Shown piece after piece: positions 13,744 through 17,589 of a stretch of DNA of 17,589 nucleotides. Location: contig USRA01000046.1 in assembly GCA_900557035.1 (NCBI GenBank), positions 1-17,589 on the forward strand, in the 5' to 3' direction. Every line of letters starts with the position of its first letter. Positions within the stretch are counted from its first letter, which is position 1. This stretch comes from an uncultured Prevotella sp. (GTDB taxonomy: Bacteria > Bacteroidota > Bacteroidia > Bacteroidales > Bacteroidaceae). The position numbers and the translations under genes are program-made. Under the pieces are notes generated by a model, which saw nothing but the letters and a program-made list of their open reading frames with translations, did not search any database and was not told the origin of the DNA.

Positions 13744-15135
13744 ATGACACTGATTAAGTCTATTTCTGGTATCCGTGGAACCATCGGCGGTCCAGCGGGC
13801 GATACTTTGAATCCGCTCGACATCGTCAAGTTTACATCTGCTTACGCTACATTCATCCGTCGTAGCGGTGCTTCTAAGAGCAACACCATCGTGGTTGGCC
13901 GTGATGCACGTATCTCAGGCGAGATGGTAAAGAATGTAGTTTGTGGAACTTTGATGGGTATGGGTTACGATGTATTGAACATCGGTCTGGCTACTACTCC
14001 TACTACAGAGTTGGCTGTAACCATGAGTGGTGCTGCCGGTGGTATCATCATCACAGCTTCTCATAACCCACGCCAGTGGAATGCTCTCAAGCTTCTCAAC
14101 GAGAAGGGTGAGTTCCTTACTGCTGCCAATGGTAGCGAGGTATTGAGCATTGCAGAGAAGGAAGACTTCGAGTATGCTGATGTAGATGCTCTCGGTAAAT
14201 ATACAGAAGATGATACCTTCAACAAGCGCCATATCGACTCAGTGCTTGCATTGAAGCTCGTGGATGTTGAGGCTATCAAGAACGCTCATTTCAAGGTTTG
14301 TGTGGATGCCATCAACTCTGTAGGTGGTGTTATTCTCCCAGAGTTGCTCGATGCACTCGGCGTAGAATATACATTCCTGAATGCTGAGCCTACTGGTGAT
14401 TTTGCTCACAATCCAGAGCCATTGGAGAAGAACCTCGGTGGTATCATGGATGAGTTGAAGAAGGGTGGCTACGATATGGGTATCGTTGTTGACCCGGATG
14501 TTGACCGTCTGGCTTTCATCTGTGAGGATGGTAAGATGTATGGTGAGGAATATACCCTGGTGAGTGTAGCCGACTATGTATTGAGCAAGACTCCAGGTAA
14601 CACCGTCAGCAACCTTTCTTCTACCCGTGCTCTCCGCGATGTAACCGAGAAGCATGGTGGTTCATATTGTGCTTCTGCCGTAGGTGAGGTGAATGTAACT
14701 ACCAAGATGAAGGATGTTCACGCAGTGATTGGTGGCGAAGGCAATGGTGGAGTTATCTATCCAGAGAGCCACTATGGCCGTGATGCCCTCGTAGGTATTG
14801 CTCTCTTCCTGAGCAGTCTGGCTCATAAGGGTTGCAAGGTAAGCGAGCTTCGTGCCAGCTTCCCTAACTACTTCATAGCCAAGAACCGTATCGACCTGAC
14901 TGCTTCTACCGATGTAGATGCTATCCTCGTAAAGGTAAAGGAGCTGTATGGCAAGGAGAAGGATGTAACTGTTACTGATATCGATGGTGTGAAGCTCGAC
15001 TTCCCTGACAAGTGGGTTCACCTTCGCAAGAGTAACACCGAGCCAATTATCCGCGTATATAGCGAGGCTTCTACTATGGAGCAGGCTGATGAGCTTGGAA
15101 AGAAGCTCATGCAGGTAGTTTATGATATGCAGTAA
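13744..15135 (+). CDS. glmM: Phosphoglucosamine mutase GlmM (alpha-D-phosphohexomutase family)
   Basis: A 463-residue phosphohexomutase. GlmM converts glucosamine 6-phosphate to glucosamine 1-phosphate, the step before UDP-N-acetylglucosamine for peptidoglycan and LPS. The four signature loops are present in order: T-A-S-H-N-P (104-109) with phospho-carrying Ser106; the metal loop D-P-D-V-D-R (250-255); the sugar loop G-E-G-N-G-G (331-336); and the phosphate loop S-N-T-E-P-I-I-R (430-437). Length and the N-terminal I-S-G-I-R-G-T-I-G fit GlmM, though phosphomannomutase or phosphoglucomutase activity in this family cannot be excluded by sequence alone. It is second in a two-gene operon and is closed by a strong terminator. 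Confidence 0.88.
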   Translation: MTLIKSISGIRGTIGGPAGDTLNPLDIVKFTSAYATFIRRSGASKSNTIVVGRDARISGEMVKNVVCGTLMGMGYDVLNIGLATTPTTELAVTMSGAAGGIIITASHNPRQWNALKLLNEKGEFLTAANGSEVLSIAEKEDFEYADVDALGKYTEDDTFNKRHIDSVLALKLVDVEAIKNAHFKVCVDAINSVGGVILPELLDALGVEYTFLNAEPTGDFAHNPEPLEKNLGGIMDELKKGGYDMGIVVDPDVDRLAFICEDGKMYGEEYTLVSVADYVLSKTPGNTVSNLSSTRALRDVTEKHGGSYCASAVGEVNVTTKMKDVHAVIGGEGNGGVIYPESHYGRDALVGIALFLSSLAHKGCKVSELRASFPNYFIAKNRIDLTASTDVDAILVKVKELYGKEKDVTVTDIDGVKLDFPDKWVHLRKSNTEPIIRVYSEASTMEQADELGKKLMQVVYDMQ

Positions 15136-15160
15136 GATACATAATGTATTAGGAAATAAT

Positions 15161-15196
15161 AAAAGCGATTGTCTCAATAGAGGCAATCGCTTTTTT
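15161..15196 (+). terminator. Strong intrinsic terminator after glmM
   Basis: A 15-bp stem (15161-15175 with 15180-15194, one T-G pair) with loop AATA is followed by Ts. It separates the housekeeping glmM operon from the polysaccharide locus. The sides are rich in A (left) and T (right), so it may also work from the other strand. Confidence 0.92.
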
Positions 15197-15282
15197 AGTA
15201 TTCTCGGTGTTTTTTCTCTTCGCTTCCGTGCTGGCAGCTTAGCACATGATTGAATTATGAACGAACTATTGATATAATAATT

Positions 15283-16239
15283 ATGGCAAGAAAAAAGAAA
15301 ACATCAGAGTCACTATTCCAGTTTATGAACCTCCTTATCGCCCTGTTGAAGACGAACGGGCAACACCGCACCATGCTGCATTACAAGGCAACGCTTGACA
15401 GCTTTAGGCGATACCGTGATGGCAAGGACATTGCCCTGAGTGAGATAGATGCAGAAGTGATCCGCTCGTATGAGGCATACCTGCATCATACGGCGAAGGT
15501 ATGCAGCAACACCAGTTCCTTCTATCTCCGCATCCTCCGCGCCACCTACAACAAGGCAGTGGCTAAGGGGTTGACTCCCCAGCAGCATTCCTTCAAGGAT
15601 GTCTATACCGGCATTGCCCGAACCAGCAAGCGAGCCATTCCAACAGAATCCGTCAGTCAGATCAAGCGTTTGGAGTCGGTCAAGGATCTCACTCCCAAGG
15701 AAGAGATGGCAAGAGATACATTCCTGATGAGCTTCTATCTGAGAGGCATCTCATTCATCGATCTGGCTCATCTCCGCAAAACCGACCTCAAGGACGGTTT
15801 TCTCCATTACACCCGAAGCAAGACAGGTCAGCGCCTCACCATCCGATGGGAGAAGGATATGCAGAAGCTATTAGAAAAATATCAACATCAGACAGCCTCC
15901 TCACCTTATCTTTTCCCTTTCCTTGTTGATGATGGATACAAAAGACAGGATAAAACAATTGACAGAAAGCTAGATGAAGTGCGCCTCTATCACAATGCAG
16001 AAGCCCGCATTTCCTACCACCTCAAGAAGTTAGGAACTAAGATAGGAATCAAGGGCAAACTTACCCTCTATGTCGCCCGCCATTCCTGGGCAACGGCAGC
16101 AAGAGACAACCATATCTCTATCTCAGTCATCAGCGAGGCTTTGGGGCATCATTCCGAAATCACCACACAAATCTATCTCCGCTCCATCAAAAGCTCAGAA
16201 GTGGATGATGCCAACGCCAAAATTCTGGCAGCTCTATAA
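15283..16239 (+). CDS. Tyrosine recombinase (phage-integrase family), candidate promoter invertase
   Basis: A 318-residue tyrosine recombinase. Residues about 8-95 form a SAM-like core-binding domain and about 125-318 the catalytic domain. The catalytic set is visible: Arg154 (F-Y-L-R-G), Lys180 (R-S-K-T-G-Q), Arg266 in Y-V-A-R-H (Tyr263 replacing the first His of the usual H-x-x-R, common in Bacteroidota members), His289 (L-G-H-H-S) and nucleophile Tyr298 (Q-I-Y-L-R). The frame extends to a TTG at 15250, but the ATG at 15283 opening M-A-R-K-K-K is the better start. It ends 57 bases before a pair of 28-bp inverted repeats that look like its crossover sites and enclose a promoter. In Bacteroides, capsule loci often start with such a gene next to upxY. 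I infer that it flips this promoter. No clear promoter of its own is seen. Confidence 0.88.
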   Translation: MARKKKTSESLFQFMNLLIALLKTNGQHRTMLHYKATLDSFRRYRDGKDIALSEIDAEVIRSYEAYLHHTAKVCSNTSSFYLRILRATYNKAVAKGLTPQQHSFKDVYTGIARTSKRAIPTESVSQIKRLESVKDLTPKEEMARDTFLMSFYLRGISFIDLAHLRKTDLKDGFLHYTRSKTGQRLTIRWEKDMQKLLEKYQHQTASSPYLFPFLVDDGYKRQDKTIDRKLDEVRLYHNAEARISYHLKKLGTKIGIKGKLTLYVARHSWATAARDNHISISVISEALGHHSEITTQIYLRSIKSSEVDDANAKILAAL

Positions 16240-16271
16240 GCCTCAAAAGTGAATAAAAAGAGGAAACTCGA

Positions 16272-16291
16272 AAAATGAACCAAAATGAACC
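16272..16291 (+). repeat. Tandem 10-bp repeat beside the left inverted-repeat arm
   Basis: AAAATGAACC occurs twice head to tail (16272-16281 and 16282-16291), ending five bases before the left arm. A 10-bp period places both copies on the same face of the helix, as expected of a binding site for an accessory DNA-bending or directionality protein. A one-mismatch relative, AAAACGAAC, lies beyond the right arm at about 16513-16521. Confidence 0.6.
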
Positions 16292-16296
16292 ATTTT

Positions 16297-16324
16297 TCTG
16301 AATCTTTACATAAGAGATACAGAA
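16297..16324 (+). repeat. Left inverted-repeat arm (predicted crossover site)
   Basis: A 28-bp arm matching the reverse complement of 16472-16499 at 26 of 28 positions (mismatches at 16306 and 16318). Internally it has half-sites TCTGAATCT (16297-16305) and AGATACAGA (16315-16323), which are inverted copies at 8 of 9 positions, around an asymmetric 9-bp spacer TTACATAAG. That is the usual build of a tyrosine-recombinase core site. Confidence 0.88.
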
Positions 16325-16332
16325 TCTCCCTG

Positions 16333-16364
16333 CAAAAATACGAAAAAAGTTGGAAACTAGCAAA
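16333..16364 (-). promoter_or_regulatory. Promoter inside the invertible segment, reading leftward
   Basis: On the minus strand, TTTG (16364-16361) is followed after exactly 20 bases by TATTTTTG (16340-16333). The start point would be near 16326, and transcripts would pass through the left arm and run antisense into the 3' end of the recombinase gene. Confidence 0.8.
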
Positions 16365-16471
16365 TTATGCGTGTTAAAAATTTAATCTTATTCTACGAAA
16401 TTCAACAAATTTTCAGTAACCATTCAGAACGCAATCTGATAAGTCGCTGATTGAGCGAATGTTTCCTACTT

Positions 16472-16499
16472 TTCTGTGTCTCTTATGTAGAGATTCAGA
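16472..16499 (-). repeat. Right inverted-repeat arm (predicted crossover site)
   Basis: The partner of 16297-16324. Half-sites are TCTGTGTCT (16473-16481) and AGATTCAGA (16491-16499). The spacer, read on the minus strand, is CTACATAAG, differing from the left arm at one base. The outer half-sites of the two arms are identical, and the inner halves differ at one base (16318/16478). Confidence 0.88.
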
Positions 16500-16530
16500 T
16501 GATCGACATCAAAAAACGAACTTGATTCGC

Positions 16531-17190
16531 ATGATGAAAGAGACAAAAATACAACCGCAGGTTACGTTCACTATTGCAGGGAACGACGGCGAAGCCATGG
16601 AAAAAAGTGAAGAAAACGCTAAAAATAAGCAGGAAAAAGAGATTGAGAAACCAGCCGATGCAGGCTGGTATGTGGCTGTCGTCAGAGTGAATTGCGAGAA
16701 GAGAATAGCTGAGTCTATTCGCTTGAATCTGAATACGGCAGACAAATGGTTTGAATATTGGATTCCGATGGTAAAGGTCGCTTATGTCGATAAGCGAAGC
16801 CTCAAGCGCAAAGTGAAGGAAAAGCTGTTCCTTTCCACTTTCATCTTCTGCAATGTCTCACCTTCCCAACTCGATGAAATCCGCTTCCGCTCGGATGTCT
16901 ATAAGATGTTGACCATGCCGGGCGACAGGAAGATATACCGCATTCCCGACGAGGTGATAGCCAATTATCGGAATTTTGTAGAGAATGACGAAGAACCTGT
17001 CACTGCCGCCCCCGTTCCCTTGAGGAAAGGTATCAAGGTGAGAGTGGTAGCTGGTAGTATGAAAGGTGTGGAAGCATACGTGCAATGCTATAATGGCAAG
17101 AAAGCCACTATCGGCAGCGAAATCAAGTACATCAGTGGTGCCACCCTTACCATCAGCCGTGATCTGCTGGAAGTCATAGATGAAAAATAA
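16531..17190 (+). CDS. UpxY-family transcription antiterminator (NusG-like)
   Basis: A NusG-paralogue of the UpxY type, which in Bacteroides lets RNA polymerase read through long capsule operons. From the ATG at 16531 it has 219 residues. The NGN domain starts at W-Y-V-A-V-V-R-V-N-C-E-K (46-57) and runs to about 150. The KOW motif follows at G-I-K-V-R-V-V-A-G-S-M-K-G (167-179). The open frame reaches back to 16459, but that overlaps the right inverted-repeat arm and would precede the start point in the ON state, so 16531 (or the adjacent 16534) is chosen; 16597 is also possible. The first 45 residues are charged, Glu/Lys-rich and probably disordered, longer than I expect for UpxY. No upxZ-like gene follows directly; the next gene starts 74 bases on. 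Confidence 0.87.
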   Translation: MMKETKIQPQVTFTIAGNDGEAMEKSEENAKNKQEKEIEKPADAGWYVAVVRVNCEKRIAESIRLNLNTADKWFEYWIPMVKVAYVDKRSLKRKVKEKLFLSTFIFCNVSPSQLDEIRFRSDVYKMLTMPGDRKIYRIPDEVIANYRNFVENDEEPVTAAPVPLRKGIKVRVVAGSMKGVEAYVQCYNGKKATIGSEIKYISGATLTISRDLLEVIDEK

Positions 17191-17264
17191 ATCTGTGGGA
17201 CATAAACCTTCAGAAGCCGTATAAAAGAATTTTTAAGATTAAAAAATAATACAACAATAAATTT

Positions 17265-17589
17265 ATGGGCGATAAGAACAAGATGAATAGCTCTGAAAAG
17301 ATGACGCTTTCTGGAATTTTTTACAAACTCAAGGTTTCTCTTTTTGCCAACCAGCTGACGAATTGGTATTTTTCCAAGACGACCCTGCCATATTGGTGCA
17401 TCCTGGCACTCGATAGCATCGCTATAGTTATTGCCGGAATGATAGCCACCTATATCGCAGAGGGCGGAGAAGCATTGACGAGCCATTTCTGGAACTACGT
17501 CCTCACTTTCGTCTGCACCCTTCCCCTCTTTGTTGTGGGTATGCGGATCTTCCATACCTATTCCGGCATCATGCGCTATTCATCGTTTG
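17265..17589 (+). CDS. Membrane polysaccharide biosynthesis protein, CapD/WbpM type (partial, 5' end)
   Basis: The frame is open from ATG 17265 to the window end (108 residues, 3' end missing). Two membrane segments are seen (about 44-63 and 76-95), followed by Y-S-G-I-M-R-Y-S-S-F (99-108). That matches the N-terminal membrane part of nucleotide-diphosphate-sugar 4,6-dehydratase/epimerases of the CapD/WbpM type, whose NAD-binding domain would lie beyond the window. Such enzymes modify UDP-GlcNAc-type sugars early in capsule or O-antigen synthesis. It is 74 bases after the upxY-like gene in the same direction, so it should fall under the same invertible promoter and antiterminator. The 74-base gap shows no promoter or terminator. 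Family call is from membrane pattern and the RYSSF motif only. Confidence 0.78.
   Translation, partial: MGDKNKMNSSEKMTLSGIFYKLKVSLFANQLTNWYFSKTTLPYWCILALDSIAIVIAGMIATYIAEGGEALTSHFWNYVLTFVCTLPLFVVGMRIFHTYSGIMRYSSF

Larger units (their letters stand above)
16297..16499. promoter_or_regulatory. Predicted invertible promoter segment, in OFF orientation
   Basis: The segment has 28-bp inverted repeats at both ends and a 147-bp interior. The interior holds one full-consensus promoter, on the minus strand, and none toward upxY. Size, position between a tyrosine recombinase gene and a upxY-like gene, and promoter content agree with the phase-variable capsule promoters known in Bacteroides. As sequenced, the promoter points away from the locus. 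Inversion maps it to 16432-16463 on the plus strand, with a start point near 16470. Inversion is inferred, not seen. Confidence 0.8.

Noticed and set aside
15250..15282. TTG start for the recombinase
   Set aside because: The ATG at 15283 opens a basic M-A-R-K-K-K start typical of these proteins; the extra 11 residues have no support.
16467..16474. Plus-strand TACTTTTC as a promoter toward upxY in the present orientation
   Set aside because: The conserved last G is missing, there is no TTTG at 20-base spacing, and it overlaps the right arm.
1..17589. CRISPR array, insertion sequence or toxin-antitoxin module
   Set aside because: No regularly spaced repeats, no transposase-like protein and no small paired toxin-antitoxin genes were found on either strand.

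Overview
The window looks like the chromosome of a Bacteroidota gut-type anaerobe, most probably Prevotella/Segatella. The signs are: Bacteroidota promoters (TTTG, 20 bases, TAnnTTTG) found four times with exact spacing; mostly no Shine-Dalgarno sites; a TamB/lipoprotein-TamA (TamL) pair; a DUF4827-type lipoprotein before glmM; and a UpxY-type antiterminator heading a polysaccharide locus. Species is inference.

Layout. (1) 1-1220: the 3' end of a 5S rRNA with its terminator, then a monocistronic small lytic transglycosylase-like gene behind a long structured leader, then an initiator tRNA-fMet with its own promoter and terminator. (2) 1383-10724: one apparent co-directional operon from a single good promoter: TetR-type regulator, FabG, RluA-family pseudouridine synthase, TamB, TamL. 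The two large genes are 10 bases apart and form the predicted envelope-spanning translocation and assembly module. (3) 10824-12839: a sugar-nucleotidyltransferase and an NrnA-like DHH phosphoesterase, tightly spaced. (4) 12969-15196: a DUF4827-type lipoprotein and phosphoglucosamine mutase GlmM (peptidoglycan/LPS precursor synthesis), closed by a strong terminator. (5) 15283-17589: a tyrosine recombinase, a 203-bp segment bounded by 28-bp inverted repeats, a upxY-like gene, and the start of a membrane CapD/WbpM-type polysaccharide biosynthesis gene cut by the window end.

The most interesting element is in region 5. The segment 16297-16499 has the form of an invertible promoter. Its two arms match at 26 of 28 positions. 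Each arm is itself built like a tyrosine-recombinase crossover site (9-bp half-sites around a 9-bp asymmetric spacer). The only consensus promoter inside lies on the minus strand, pointing away from upxY, so the sequenced molecule appears to carry the polysaccharide locus in the OFF orientation. Inversion would put the promoter about 70 bases upstream of the upxY start. The recombinase gene 57 bases away is the natural candidate for the invertase. This is read from sequence only; inversion itself is not shown.
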